This document shows positions 18,340-28,087 of a stretch of DNA of 64,000 nt, piece after piece. A program made the translations under genes and the position numbers. Position 1 is the stretch's first letter, and each line of letters begins with the position of its first letter. This DNA is from Campylobacter sp. RM16187 (GTDB lineage Bacteria; Campylobacterota; Campylobacteria; Campylobacterales; Campylobacteraceae). The notes beneath the pieces are model-generated. The model made no database searches, was not told where the DNA came from, and saw only the letters and a program-made list of their open reading frames with translations. The DNA lies in contig NZ_CP012549.1 in assembly GCF_025319965.1 (NCBI RefSeq), forward strand, positions 744,001 through 808,000. Reading direction: 5' to 3'.

Positions 18340-19101
18340 TTATATCTGAGTAGTAAAAATTTGCGTTATGCTTGGTATTTGCTTGCTGCCTATATCAAAT
18401 TTAACTCCTCTTATATCCACATCATAAAGCGAGCCTAAATTCTCTTTATTTAGCACCTCACTGCTTTTGCCAAAGACATAGCTAAGGTCGTTTTTAAGGA
18501 TGAGAGTGCTATCGGCTACGGCTAGAGCGTGATTTGGCTGATGAGTGGTAAAGACGATGCTTGCATTGCTTTGCTCTTTTAGATTACGAATCAGTGTTAA
18601 AACCCTATCTTGGTTTTTTAGATCAAGCGCGCTTGCAGGCTCATCTAAAAACATCACTTCGCTTCTGCCGGCAATCGCTCTAGCAAGCAAGACAAGCTGC
18701 TTTTGTCCGCCTGAAAGGGAGTTGAAGCTCTTGTTTTTAAGATGCGAAATTTCTAAGCTACAAAGTGCGTCTTCGCAAATTTTGATATCCTCTTTGCTCG
18801 GCTTTGAAAAAAGCGAAATTTCACGAATCCGACCCATCAAAACTATATCAAGCACGCTATAGTCAAACGCAACGCTAAAATTTTGCGGTAAAAAGGCGAA
18901 TTTAGCCTGCGTTTTTATCTCGCCCTCTTTGAGCTTTAAAACTCCCATCATGCAAAACATAAGCGTGCTTTTACCTTGCCCGTTTAGTCCAAGTATCGCT
19001 AGTGTTTCGCCTTTGGCAAGGGCAAAATTTAGCCTGCGAAAGAGAAATTTTTGCTCCTCGTAGTAAAATCCCGCATCTTTTATCTCAAGCAGATTTTGCA
19101 T
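18340..19101 (-). CDS. Iron-siderophore-type ABC importer, ATP-binding subunit (FecE-like)
   Basis: A 253-residue ATPase of the FecE/FepC/BtuD class. Walker A is LGLNGQGKSTLMF near residue 36 (unusually Q before GKST), signature LSGGQKQLVLLARAI near 134, Walker B EVMFLDEPASALD near 155, and the switch His in TTHQPNHA. It overlaps the permease by 17 bases. It serves the adjacent FecCD-type permease. Substrate is probably an iron complex; cobalamin or haem cannot be excluded. Confidence 0.9.
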   Translation of the reverse strand: MQNLLEIKDAGFYYEEQKFLFRRLNFALAKGETLAILGLNGQGKSTLMFCMMGVLKLKEGEIKTQAKFAFLPQNFSVAFDYSVLDIVLMGRIREISLFSKPSKEDIKICEDALCSLEISHLKNKSFNSLSGGQKQLVLLARAIAGRSEVMFLDEPASALDLKNQDRVLTLIRNLKEQSNASIVFTTHQPNHALAVADSTLILKNDLSYVFGKSSEVLNKENLGSLYDVDIRGVKFDIGSKQIPSITQIFTTQI

Positions 19102-20065
19102 TTGACGCGCTCCTTTTTAAGAGTATCGCAAAAACGGGGCTTCCGATTAGTGCTGAAAGTATGCTAAGAGGCACTTCCGCGCTGCTTATGCTTCTGGCTA
19201 AATCATCCACAAACAGCATAAATATCGCGCCTATGATGAAGCAAGCGGGCATTGAGCGAGTGTGGTCGCTTCCGCATATGAGCCTTGCGATGTGAGGCAC
19301 GACAAGCCCGATCCAGCCGATGTTTCCGCTTACGCTTACTTGCACACCAATAAGAAGAGTGCAAAGGATCAGTATAAATGAGCGAAGAAGCGTGATGTTT
19401 ACGCCTAAAACTTTAAGGTCATCGTCGTTTAAGCTAAGCAGGTTAAACCTATATCTAAGCATGATCAAAAGCGCCGCGCAAGGCAGGCTGATGACGGCTA
19501 AAAGCGTGAGTTTATCGTAGTTTGCGCTTACGAAGCTTCCAAGCAGCCAGTAGATGATGTTTGGCAATACCTCTTCGTTATCGGCAAGATACTGCACCAA
19601 GCTTGTAAGTGCGGCAAATACGCCGTTTATGACGATACCTGCTAGGATGAGTGAGAAGATATCGGCTTTAGAGACAAATTTAGCTAGGAAAAATAGCGCC
19701 AAAAGAGCTAAAATTCCAAAGAAAAAGGCAAAGCCTACGATGTAAAACGAGCCAAATCCTATGAGTATACAAAGTGCTCCGCCAAATGCCGCTGCGGTGC
19801 TAACTCCTACGATATGAGGACCTACGAGCGGGTTTTTAAAAACGGCTTGCAAGCTAAGTCCGGCAAGCGCCAAAACTCCGCCGCAAAGGCTTGAAAGCAA
19901 AATTCTAGGCACTCTAATGCCCCAAATGACGCTTTTAGCCGTTTCGTTATCGCTACTGCCAATTAAAATGCTTAAAACTTCGCTAAAATCGATGTGATAC
20001 TGCCCCATCCCAAGCGAGACGAGGCAGGTTATAACCCAGATGATTATGAGGGCCGGAAGCATCAT
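19085..20065 (-). CDS. Iron-siderophore-type ABC importer, permease (FecCD family)
   Basis: A 326-residue FecCD/BtuC-type permease with about ten membrane segments. Typical segments are GIRVPRILLSSLCGGVLALAG, GNIGWIGLVVPHIARLICG and the C-terminal PVFAILLKR. One permease gene implies a homodimer. ATG overlaps the stop of the binding-protein gene (ATGA), so translation is coupled to a cistron that carries a frameshift. Confidence 0.92.
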   Translation of the reverse strand: MMLPALIIIWVITCLVSLGMGQYHIDFSEVLSILIGSSDNETAKSVIWGIRVPRILLSSLCGGVLALAGLSLQAVFKNPLVGPHIVGVSTAAAFGGALCILIGFGSFYIVGFAFFFGILALLALFFLAKFVSKADIFSLILAGIVINGVFAALTSLVQYLADNEEVLPNIIYWLLGSFVSANYDKLTLLAVISLPCAALLIMLRYRFNLLSLNDDDLKVLGVNITLLRSFILILCTLLIGVQVSVSGNIGWIGLVVPHIARLICGSDHTRSMPACFIIGAIFMLFVDDLARSISSAEVPLSILSALIGSPVFAILLKRSASNAKSA

Positions 20066-21097
20066 TTAGAGTATGATGTGCGGTAGAATTTTTGATAAAA
20101 CTCCTCAACTTTCTTATCAAAATCCACACCTTTAAAATGCTCAGGATATAGCCTTATAGCCAGCCACTCCTCGCCAAGCGCCATGGCTTCTGCCGTAGGA
20201 TAGCCCCAAGCCTTGGCAAATTCAGGCATCATGTAAATTTTATCCATCTTGATAGCCGCTACGTTTGCAAGCTGAGGGTTTGACTTAAGTTCGCTTGGAA
20301 CTTGCGGATAGCGCTCTTGGACAAATATCATGTCGGGGTTGTAAGCGATTAAATTTTCGGCTGAAATTTGCTTGTATCCTTTGATATCTTTTGCAGCCAC
20401 GTTTTCTCCGTCCGCTCTTGCAAACAGCACTCCCGTGTATTTGCCGCTTCCGTAGGTGGTAAGATCGGGATTTGCCATGTAAATTCTAACTTTTTTGTCT
20501 ATCTTTAGATTGTCCATTTTGCTTTTTAAGAAGGCTTGCTGATCTTTTACAAATTTAATGAGCTCGGCCGCTTCTTTTTCGCGGTTTGCCACTTTGCCAA
20601 GTATCTCAACGCCTTCATAGTAGCCCTCTGTGTAAGCTTTGGCTTCGTCTTCAAGCGTAGGATTTAGCTTATCTTTTTCTTTATCCTCTCTTTTTGAAAA
20701 GCTGATGCCAACAACTGGTATCTTAAGCTCCTGCATTTTTGCGATATATTCGCTTGGGATGTAGTTAGTTACGATAACGACATCGGGTTTTAGCTTAAGA
20801 ACTGATTCGTAGTTTATGACCTTTAGATCGCCAGGGGTCGGCATATCCTTAAGGCTTGGAGCAAGGCGAGCGTAGTTTTTGCCAAGCGTTTTTTCCCAAG
20901 TTTCAAGCACGCCCACGACTTTATCCATGGCGTTTATTTGATTAAGCACGTTTAGGCTTTGGTGCTGAAGCACGATTATGCGATTAACTTCGTCGGGGGG
21001 TTACATCTCTGCCCAGTTGATCTGTGATGATGCGATCTGCAAATAAAGATGAAGCGCAAAGCGCAAGACTTAATATAAGAGTTGAAAATTTACTCAT
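20062..21097 (-). pseudogene. Periplasmic binding protein of the FecB class, broken by a +1 frameshift in a G6 run
   Basis: Frame from ATG 21097 (AAGGAGAG upstream) gives a signal peptide MSKFSTLILSLALCASSLFA, then DRIITDQLGRDVT, the expected mature N-terminus, and soon hits a stop. The rest, from NRIIVLQHQSLNVLNQ onward, is intact in the other frame down to 20062. The break is at six G (20995-21000 on plus). Five would restore one 344-residue reading frame. It may be a true mutation, a slippery switch or an assembly error. The domain has normal FecB/BtuF length and ends with a helical tail. Confidence 0.82.
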
Positions 21098-21106
21098 GCT
21101 CTCTCC

Positions 21107-21121
21107 TTGAAATTATTATAA
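21107..21121 (-). promoter_or_regulatory. Possible Fur/PerR-like box before the iron importer
   Basis: On the minus strand 15 bases match the 7-1-7 pattern TTATAATnATTATAA at 12 of 14 informative positions. They lie just upstream of the ribosome site of the binding-protein gene. The spacer is so AT-rich that chance is a real possibility. The remainder of 21098-21357 shows no further feature except a TATCyGAGCGG motif seen twice near 21267 and 21292. Confidence 0.3.
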
Positions 21122-21345
21122 TATATTTTGTAAAGCTTTAAATTTAAGGTCTTAAAACTAAAAATATAAAACTATATATTATAAATCATAATGAGTAAAT
21201 TTGATATAAAAACTGAAATTTAGAAAAAATTTTAGGTTAAAAGTATAAGAATGAAATTTGTATGTATCCGAGCGGAATTTTAAATTTATTGATATCTGAG
21301 CGGTGAATTTTGATGTGTAAATTCGTATAAATGCAGAGCCTGAGA

Positions 21346-21363
21346 GGCTAGTATAAACTAGCC
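21346..21363 (-). terminator. Hairpin overlapping the rpoD stop codon
   Basis: A perfect 7-bp stem GGCTAGT / ACTAGCC with a 4-base loop. The rpoD TAG stop lies in the stem. No T tract follows on the minus strand, so it may be a weak terminator or an mRNA-end stabiliser. Confidence 0.4.
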
Positions 21364-23211
21364 CTCGATGTAGTTTTTAAGTTTTCTTCCGACTTTTGGA
21401 TGTTTTAGTTTTTTGATTGCCGAGCTTTCTATCTGGCGGACGCGCTCACGAGTGACGTTTAGCTCCTTGCCGATCTCTTCAAGTGTGCGATCGCTTTCGT
21501 CTTCAAGCAAGCCAAATCTCATTCTGATAACTGCTTTTTCGCGCTCGTTTAGCTGATCAAGAACTTCGTCGATCTGCTCTTTAAGGTCGTTTTTAAGGAT
21601 ATGATCCATCGGACTTAGCGAGCTTCTATCCTCGACAAAGTCGCCAAATTTACCGTCTTCTTCGTTACCGATAGGCGCTTCAAGGCTGATAGGCTCTTTT
21701 GTTATCTTAATAACTTGTTTAACTTTATCCACACTTAAACCAACCTCTTTAGCGATGATGCTTACATCAGGTTCTTTTCCTTCTTCTTGGAGGTATTTGC
21801 GGTTGATTTTATTTATCCTGTTTATCGTCTCGATCATGTGGATAGGTATGCGTATAGTGCGCGCCTGATCGGCTATCGCGCGGCTTATGGCTTGGCGTAT
21901 CCACCATGTGGCGTAGGTTGAAAATTTATAGCCTTTTTTATACTCAAATTTATCAACCGCTTTCATAAGACCGATATTTCCCTCTTGGATGAGGTCTAAG
22001 AACGGCAAACCGCGATTTGTGTAGCGCTTAGCGATGCTTACGACAAGACGCAGGTTTGACTTAGCCATTCTGGTTTTCGCCTCGTCTGAAATTTTCTTAC
22101 CGCGTTTGATCTGCTCTAAAATTTCTTTTAATTGCACAGGATCAAGGTCAAATCCTTGCTTGCTTGCCTCTTTTGTTTGAAATAGCTTTTTGATCTCTAC
22201 ATAAGTTGAAACCATCGTAGCTTCAGGCACTCGCGCGATGATATCTTCCTTACTAAGCTTTATGATATCTTTTAGGATGCTTTTGTGATTTTTCTTAAGT
22301 TCGTCGCTAAACATAGGCAGTTTATACTCAAGCCTTTTAAGCTCTCTGTCAAACTCATCATCACTCTTTAGAGCCGTTTCCATCGACTTTACGATTTCGC
22401 TTATAAGTTTGCTTGTAGGACCAAGATCCATTAGCTTATCTTTTAAAATTTTCTTTTTAAAGGCTAGCGTTAATTTAGCCAAAAGCTCATCTTCTTGCTC
22501 AACGTCGTTTTGCTTGTTTGCCATTTTCATCCAGTCTTTTTTGGCTTTTTCAAGGGCTTTGAAGCTCTCTATGACCTTTTCGGCTCTTTTATCCTCTTTT
22601 TTGGAAGGTTTTTTTGACGTCTCTTCTTCAAATTCCGTCTCTTCTTCAAATTCCTCTTCCTCTTCGCTTTCGCCGTTATCCTCATCATCAAAGCTCTTAA
22701 ATAGCTCCTTGACCCTTCTTTCGCGGTTTATAAGAGGCTCTTTATAATCAAGTATGAAATCAATCAGATAAGGCACCGAGCAAAATGCATCTATGATGAT
22801 ATCCTCGCCAAGCTCGATCTTTTTGCTTATTTCCACCTCTTCATCTTTTGTAAGAAGTGAAATTTGACCCATTTCGCGCAGATACATCCTGACAGGACTA
22901 TCAGAGCGTGACCATTCAAGTAGATCATTTTCGCTTGCCAGATCAAATTCGTCCTCTAAGCTTTCGTCTTGAAGCCTCTCTCTCTCTTCGCGGCGTTTTT
23001 TAGCATCTTCGATATTTTTTAGTTTGGCGATTTCTGCTGCAGTTATGAGTTTAATTTTGTGGGTCTTGGCTAAGGCTTCTATTTTTTTTGCTATTGCACC
23101 AGTGGGTGCTTTTTCAAAAAATTTGATAAGTTTTTCGTAAGTTACATAGCCTTTGGCGTTTTCTTGAAACAGTTCTTCTATAAGTGACAACATCTCTTTT
23201 TTTGCGCTCAT
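21358..23211 (-). CDS. rpoD: RNA polymerase sigma factor RpoD (sigma70)
   Basis: The 617-residue primary sigma factor. An N-terminal region 1.1 is followed by region 1.2 with [17 protein letters not shown] near residue 105. An acidic insert (about 175-205) precedes region 2 ([21 protein letters not shown], and [15 protein letters not shown] for -10 recognition). Regions 3 and 4 follow, with the -35-reading [23 protein letters not shown]. Region 2.4 and 4.2 are intact, consistent with the TATAAT boxes seen in the window. Divergent from flgG2. Confidence 0.97.
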   Translation of the reverse strand: MSAKKEMLSLIEELFQENAKGYVTYEKLIKFFEKAPTGAIAKKIEALAKTHKIKLITAAEIAKLKNIEDAKKRREERERLQDESLEDEFDLASENDLLEWSRSDSPVRMYLREMGQISLLTKDEEVEISKKIELGEDIIIDAFCSVPYLIDFILDYKEPLINRERRVKELFKSFDDEDNGESEEEEEFEEETEFEEETSKKPSKKEDKRAEKVIESFKALEKAKKDWMKMANKQNDVEQEDELLAKLTLAFKKKILKDKLMDLGPTSKLISEIVKSMETALKSDDEFDRELKRLEYKLPMFSDELKKNHKSILKDIIKLSKEDIIARVPEATMVSTYVEIKKLFQTKEASKQGFDLDPVQLKEILEQIKRGKKISDEAKTRMAKSNLRLVVSIAKRYTNRGLPFLDLIQEGNIGLMKAVDKFEYKKGYKFSTYATWWIRQAISRAIADQARTIRIPIHMIETINRINKINRKYLQEEGKEPDVSIIAKEVGLSVDKVKQVIKITKEPISLEAPIGNEEDGKFGDFVEDRSSLSPMDHILKNDLKEQIDEVLDQLNEREKAVIRMRFGLLEDESDRTLEEIGKELNVTRERVRQIESSAIKKLKHPKVGRKLKNYIEG

Positions 23212-23292
23212 CAGTGGATTCCTTTGCCGCTATTTTTTACTAAAAGGGACTTATTATACTCAGATTTATTTAAATATGTCTGAAAGGTAATC

Positions 23293-23308
23293 TGGAACGT
23301 ATCTTGCT
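23293..23308 (+). promoter_or_regulatory. Sigma54 promoter of flgG2
   Basis: TGGAAC, five bases, TTGCT: the GG and GC dinucleotides are separated by exactly ten bases, as sigma54 requires. It lies 40 bases before the ATG. Campylobacter rod and hook genes are sigma54/FlgR-dependent. Confidence 0.88.
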
Positions 23309-23347
23309 TTATCTTATTTCAAATATCAAATTTTAGGAAAATTTATA

Positions 23348-24160
23348 ATGCAAAACGGATATTATCAAGCAACGGGTGCGATGGTTACGCAGTTTAACCG
23401 CCTTGATGTCATCTCAAACAATCTTGCGAACATAAACACAATCGGCTTTAAGCGTGATGATGTAGTTGTTGGGGATTTTGAGAGAATTTTTCAAGAGTTT
23501 AGAGATGTTTTACCGCTTGAAAATCACACAAAGCAGGCTGCTAAATTTTTAAACCGAACTATCGATAGGGTGCCTCAAATTTCAGAGCAGTATGTTGATT
23601 TTAGTAATAGCGGCATCAAATTTACGGGCAATACGCTTGACTTTGCTATAAAGCGCGAGGATCTGTTTTTCTTGGTTGAAACTAAAACAGGAGAAGTAAG
23701 ACTTACTAAAAATGGAGCTTTTAGCCTTGATAACGAGGGCTTTTTAGTGACAAAAGAGGGCTTTAGAGTGCTTCCGAGCAATTATTTTGAAGGCGGGGCA
23801 AACGGGATACAGATTCCGCAAGACGAGAGACTAAGTGTCGATAAAAACGGAAATATCTACGCAAATGACGAGCAGATCGCAAGATTTTATCTAGCTCAGC
23901 CAAAAGAGATGAGAAACCTCACAAAAGAGGGCGATAATCTATACGTTTTGCCTGATTTAAAGGAGCTAAGGGATCTTGGCGATGATGTGGATGCTGTCGC
24001 TCAAGGTTACACTCAAATTTCAAATGTAAATGCCGTAACCGAGATGGTGGGACTTATAGAGACAAACCGATTAGTTGATATGTATCAAAAAGTGATGAGA
24101 AGCCATATGGACGATCTTAATCAAGATGCCATCAGTAAACTGGCTAATATTAAGGCTTAG
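23348..24160 (+). CDS. flgG2: Flagellar basal-body rod protein (FlgF/FlgG2)
   Basis: A proximal rod component of the flagellar basal body. At 270 residues it has the flagellar basal-body N-terminal signature (GAMVTQFNRLDVISNNLANINTIGFKRDD, residues 10-38, heptad hydrophobics) and the C-terminal helix ending VNAVTEMVGLIETNRLVDMYQKVM. It corresponds to C. jejuni Cj0697 by order before flgG; FlgF is the usual name elsewhere. It has its own sigma54 promoter. Confidence 0.9.
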   Translation: MQNGYYQATGAMVTQFNRLDVISNNLANINTIGFKRDDVVVGDFERIFQEFRDVLPLENHTKQAAKFLNRTIDRVPQISEQYVDFSNSGIKFTGNTLDFAIKREDLFFLVETKTGEVRLTKNGAFSLDNEGFLVTKEGFRVLPSNYFEGGANGIQIPQDERLSVDKNGNIYANDEQIARFYLAQPKEMRNLTKEGDNLYVLPDLKELRDLGDDVDAVAQGYTQISNVNAVTEMVGLIETNRLVDMYQKVMRSHMDDLNQDAISKLANIKA

Positions 24161-24175
24161 TTTATTTATGGTTTT

Positions 24176-24191
24176 TGGAACGTATTTTGCT
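24176..24191 (+). promoter_or_regulatory. Sigma54 promoter of flgG
   Basis: TGGAAC, five bases, TTGCTA with ten bases between GG (24177-24178) and GC (24189-24190). The core is nearly the same as the flgG2 promoter (GGAACGTAT then TTGCT). It lies about 50 bases before the ATG. Confidence 0.88.
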
Positions 24192-24243
24192 ATTTTAGTC
24201 ATATTATAAATTATAAGAAAATTAAGAAAGGAAATTTAAGACT

Positions 24244-25032
24244 ATGATGAGGTCAATTTACTCAGCTGCAACCGGTATGATAGCGCAGCAGACCCAAATA
24301 GACGTAACTTCACACAATATCTCAAACGTAAATACAATGGGTTATAAAAAAAACAGAGCTGAATTTGCCGATCTTATGTATCAAGTGATGGAGTATGCTG
24401 GTACGGCTTCAAGCACTACTACAAAGAGTCCAACTGGTATAGAGGTCGGTCTTGGAGTGCGCCCTACTGCGATAACTAAAATTTTCTCTCAAGGATATTT
24501 TAAAGAGACTGGCAACAACTTAGATATGGTAATAGCTGGCAATGGTTTTTTTCAAGTGCAGCTTCCAGACGGCACTACGGCCTATACAAGAAACGGGGCT
24601 TTTAAGCTTGATAGTGAGGGAACTATAGTAAATTCCGACGGATATATTCTTCTTCCTCAGATGAGTGTTCCTGCAAATGCAACTCAAATTTCTGTAGGGG
24701 TTGATGGCACCGTATCTGTGCTTCAGTCCGGAAACACGGAAATGGTGCAGATAGGTCAAATTGAGCTTGCAAATTTCATAAATCCAAGCGGGCTTCATGC
24801 GCTAGGAGACAATAACTATCTGCCTACAGGTTCAAGCGGTGATGTGGTAACCGGAATCGGTGGGATTGATGGATTTGGAACGGTAAGGCAAGGATTTGTC
24901 GAGATGAGTAACGTCCAGTTAGTTGAAGAGATGACCGATCTTATCACAGGACAGCGCGCGTATGAGGCAAATTCAAAGGCGATAACCACAAGCGATGATA
25001 TGCTTCAAATCGTAAACAATCTTAAGAGATAA
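24244..25032 (+). CDS. flgG: Flagellar distal rod protein FlgG
   Basis: FlgG forms the distal rod through the periplasm. The ORF is 262 residues; the second ATG (24247, MRSIYSAATGM) is the more usual start, giving 261. The signature TQIDVTSHNISNVNTMGYKKNRAEF is near residue 18, the GNNLDMVIAGNGFFQV core near 90, and the C-terminal heptad helix VEMSNVQLVEEMTDLITGQRAYEANSKAI near 220. Length matches E. coli FlgG. It has its own sigma54 promoter. Confidence 0.95.
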   Translation: MMRSIYSAATGMIAQQTQIDVTSHNISNVNTMGYKKNRAEFADLMYQVMEYAGTASSTTTKSPTGIEVGLGVRPTAITKIFSQGYFKETGNNLDMVIAGNGFFQVQLPDGTTAYTRNGAFKLDSEGTIVNSDGYILLPQMSVPANATQISVGVDGTVSVLQSGNTEMVQIGQIELANFINPSGLHALGDNNYLPTGSSGDVVTGIGGIDGFGTVRQGFVEMSNVQLVEEMTDLITGQRAYEANSKAITTSDDMLQIVNNLKR

Positions 25033-25035
25033 TCC

Positions 25036-25125
25036 ATGATATATCTTATCCCCATAATCGTGCTTATCCTTGGAATTTGGGTGTTTGATGCGATATATTT
25101 TGGCGAGAGCTCAAGCGGACTATAA
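25036..25125 (+). CDS. Very small membrane protein, 29 aa
   Basis: An ATG-initiated ORF begins 3 bases after the flgG stop. It encodes MIYLIPIIVLILGIWVFDA, a single hydrophobic helix, then a short polar tail (IYFGESSSGL). The ribosome site is weak (AAGAGA), so it would depend on flgG translation. Function unknown. It could be noncoding; conservation in related genomes would decide. Confidence 0.4.
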   Translation: MIYLIPIIVLILGIWVFDAIYFGESSSGL

Positions 25126-25190
25126 AATTTAATAATTAAGCCAAATTTGAGTAATATTCGCCTTAAATTTTTAAAATTACAGGGCGGATA

Positions 25191-25853
25191 TTGAGCTTTT
25201 ATACTATTTTTAAGATCACCATACCCGTTATGCTGGGCTTCATCCCGCTTGGTATAGCATTTGGACTGCTTGCTGAAAATATCGGCATAGCTCCGCTTAT
25301 GACCATGGCTTTAAGCGTGATCGTGTATGCAGGGGCGGGGCAGTTTGCTTTGCTATCCATGCTAAGTGCAGGCACGGGCTTGGTTGAAATTTTTATCGCA
25401 AGTTATGTCATAAATTTGCGTCACACTTTTTATTCGCTTGCTCTTTTAAAGGACTTTAAAGGGCTTAAATTTAAATACTACAACATCTTTGCCTTGACCG
25501 ATGAGAGCTTTGCGATATTTAAGACGCTTAAGACAAATTCTCAAGATGAAAAGGATAGAGCCTACACGCTTATAAATTTTCTCACTCAGTTTTACTGGGC
25601 CATCGGCACTCTGCTTGGAATTTTAGTTGGTAAGAGCATTAGGATTGATTATAGCGGGATTGAATTTTGTTTAACTTCGCTTTTTATCGTGCTTGCTATC
25701 GAGATGTTTAAGGATGATAAAAACTACAAGCTTCTTTTCTTTTCGCTTGGACTGGGAGTGTTTGCAACCGCATTTTTCCCGTCGTCATATATGCTTTTGT
25801 TATCGCTTTTTATTGGATTTACGGTTATTGTCGTAGCAGATAGGGTCAAATGA
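25191..25853 (+). CDS. azlC: AzlC-family branched-chain amino acid exporter, large subunit
   Basis: A 220-residue AzlC permease, the large half of the AzlCD/YgaZH exporter of branched-chain or related amino acids. The opening LGFIPLGIAFGLLAENIG and GAGQFALLSMLSAGT near residue 48 are characteristic. About six hydrophobic helices follow. It starts at TTG after AGGGCGGA. The AzlD gene overlaps its end by 4 bases. Confidence 0.9.
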   Translation: MSFYTIFKITIPVMLGFIPLGIAFGLLAENIGIAPLMTMALSVIVYAGAGQFALLSMLSAGTGLVEIFIASYVINLRHTFYSLALLKDFKGLKFKYYNIFALTDESFAIFKTLKTNSQDEKDRAYTLINFLTQFYWAIGTLLGILVGKSIRIDYSGIEFCLTSLFIVLAIEMFKDDKNYKLLFFSLGLGVFATAFFPSSYMLLLSLFIGFTVIVVADRVK

Positions 25854-26203
25854 GCGATATCTTAACTTCAGGCATAAATTTAAACTCAAGCCCGCTTGTT
25901 ATGTCTTTAGTTGTGCTAACCGCTACGGTTGCAACGTTTTTAACCAGAGTTGCGCCGTTTTGGATATTTAAAAAAGACAAGCCAAACAAGTGGCTTTTAA
26001 GCGTTGAGCGACATATGGGGCTTTTTATAATGGTTATTTTGGTCTTTTACGCCCTTAAGGATACCGATTTTAAAGAATTTCCTTTTGGTGGACGCGAGAT
26101 CGTTTCTGCTGTTTGCGCTATATTAATTCATCTTAAATTTAAAAATGCGCTTTTAAGCATAGTTTTTTCAACGGCTATTTATATGTTTCTTTTGAGAATT
26201 TAG
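25850..26203 (+). CDS. azlD: AzlD-family branched-chain amino acid exporter, small subunit
   Basis: A 117-residue small partner of AzlC with four hydrophobic helices and the family motif TRVAPFWIF near residue 32. The N-terminal stretch of about 15 residues (SDILTSGINLNSSPL) is longer than usual. ATG overlaps the azlC TGA, so the two subunits are coupled. Confidence 0.87.
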   Translation: MSDILTSGINLNSSPLVMSLVVLTATVATFLTRVAPFWIFKKDKPNKWLLSVERHMGLFIMVILVFYALKDTDFKEFPFGGREIVSAVCAILIHLKFKNALLSIVFSTAIYMFLLRI

Positions 26204-26239
26204 TAGAAAAATTAAAAAATAATAAAAAAATAATATTAA

Positions 26240-26268
26240 TTGACTTTATATAGTTTAAAGTGTATAAT
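26240..26268 (+). promoter_or_regulatory. Sigma70 promoter of the asparaginase gene
   Basis: A -35 TTGACT (26240-26245) and a perfect -10 TATAAT (26263-26268) are separated by 17 bases, 66 bases upstream of the start codon. It is among the best promoter matches in the window and suggests strong expression. Confidence 0.82.
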
Positions 26269-26277
26269 TCAAGCTGA

Positions 26278-27381
<1,104 letters not shown>

Positions 27382-27392
27382 AATTTAAAAAA

Positions 27393-27421
27393 GGTGGCAA
27401 ATTTAATTTGTCGCCTTTTTT
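27393..27421 (+). terminator. Rho-independent terminator after asparaginase
   Basis: An 11-bp stem GGTGGCAAATT / AATTTGTCGCC with two G-U pairs and a 1-base gap, followed by six T. Confidence 0.85.
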
Positions 27422-27489
27422 AAATTTTTATCTTAAATTTATCCACTTTCTTTTAAAATTTTACTAATTTTTAAACCACAAGGCTCTTT

Positions 27490-28086
27490 GTGAACTATCT
27501 TTTGTTTATAGCCACATTTTTTCCTATCAGCTTTATGCCCGGAATTAATATGACTTTGGCTTTAAGCATAGGTATTAGCATAGGTTACTTTAGGGCGCTA
27601 CCCATGATTTTGGGTCAGCTATTATCTGTTGGTATTGTTGCTTTCTTGTGTATTTTAGGTGCTGCTACTCTTATGATGAAGTATGAATTTATATTTATAA
27701 TTATAAAAATTTGCGGTGCTATTTATATCATATATCTTGGCATAATGCTGTTTTTTAGTAGAGGCAAGCTGGCTTTACATCGATATAATGGAGAGATGGG
27801 TAAGATTTCTTTGTTTATACATGGAATGATTATTAGTATATCAAATCCTAAAGCTTGGATATTTTTTGCCGCCATTTTACCACCGTTTATCGATAGGCAA
27901 GATCCCTTTGGAAGCGGAATCTATATGATTATCGCATTGCTTTTGGTTATAGAATTTATATCTCTTAGTATATATGCTCTTGGTGGAGCAGTCCTAAAAA
28001 GACTGCTCTTAAATCATCTTAGAATTTTAGAAATTTTTACAGCTTTGCTAATGTGCAGCATCGGAATTTGGATGATTGTAGGCTGA
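27490..28086 (+). CDS. LysE/RhtB-family amino acid exporter
   Basis: A 198-residue LysE-type exporter with six hydrophobic helices. The N-terminal family segment reads ATFFPISFMPGINMTLALSIG, close to the usual PGP motif region. ISNPKAWIFFAAILPPF near residue 117 is the second family motif. It starts at GTG. Substrate is unknown. It ends 1 base before the convergent TDT-family gene, with no room for a separate terminator. Confidence 0.88.
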   Translation: MNYLLFIATFFPISFMPGINMTLALSIGISIGYFRALPMILGQLLSVGIVAFLCILGAATLMMKYEFIFIIIKICGAIYIIYLGIMLFFSRGKLALHRYNGEMGKISLFIHGMIISISNPKAWIFFAAILPPFIDRQDPFGSGIYMIIALLLVIEFISLSIYALGGAVLKRLLLNHLRILEIFTALLMCSIGIWMIVG

Positions 28087-28087
28087 T

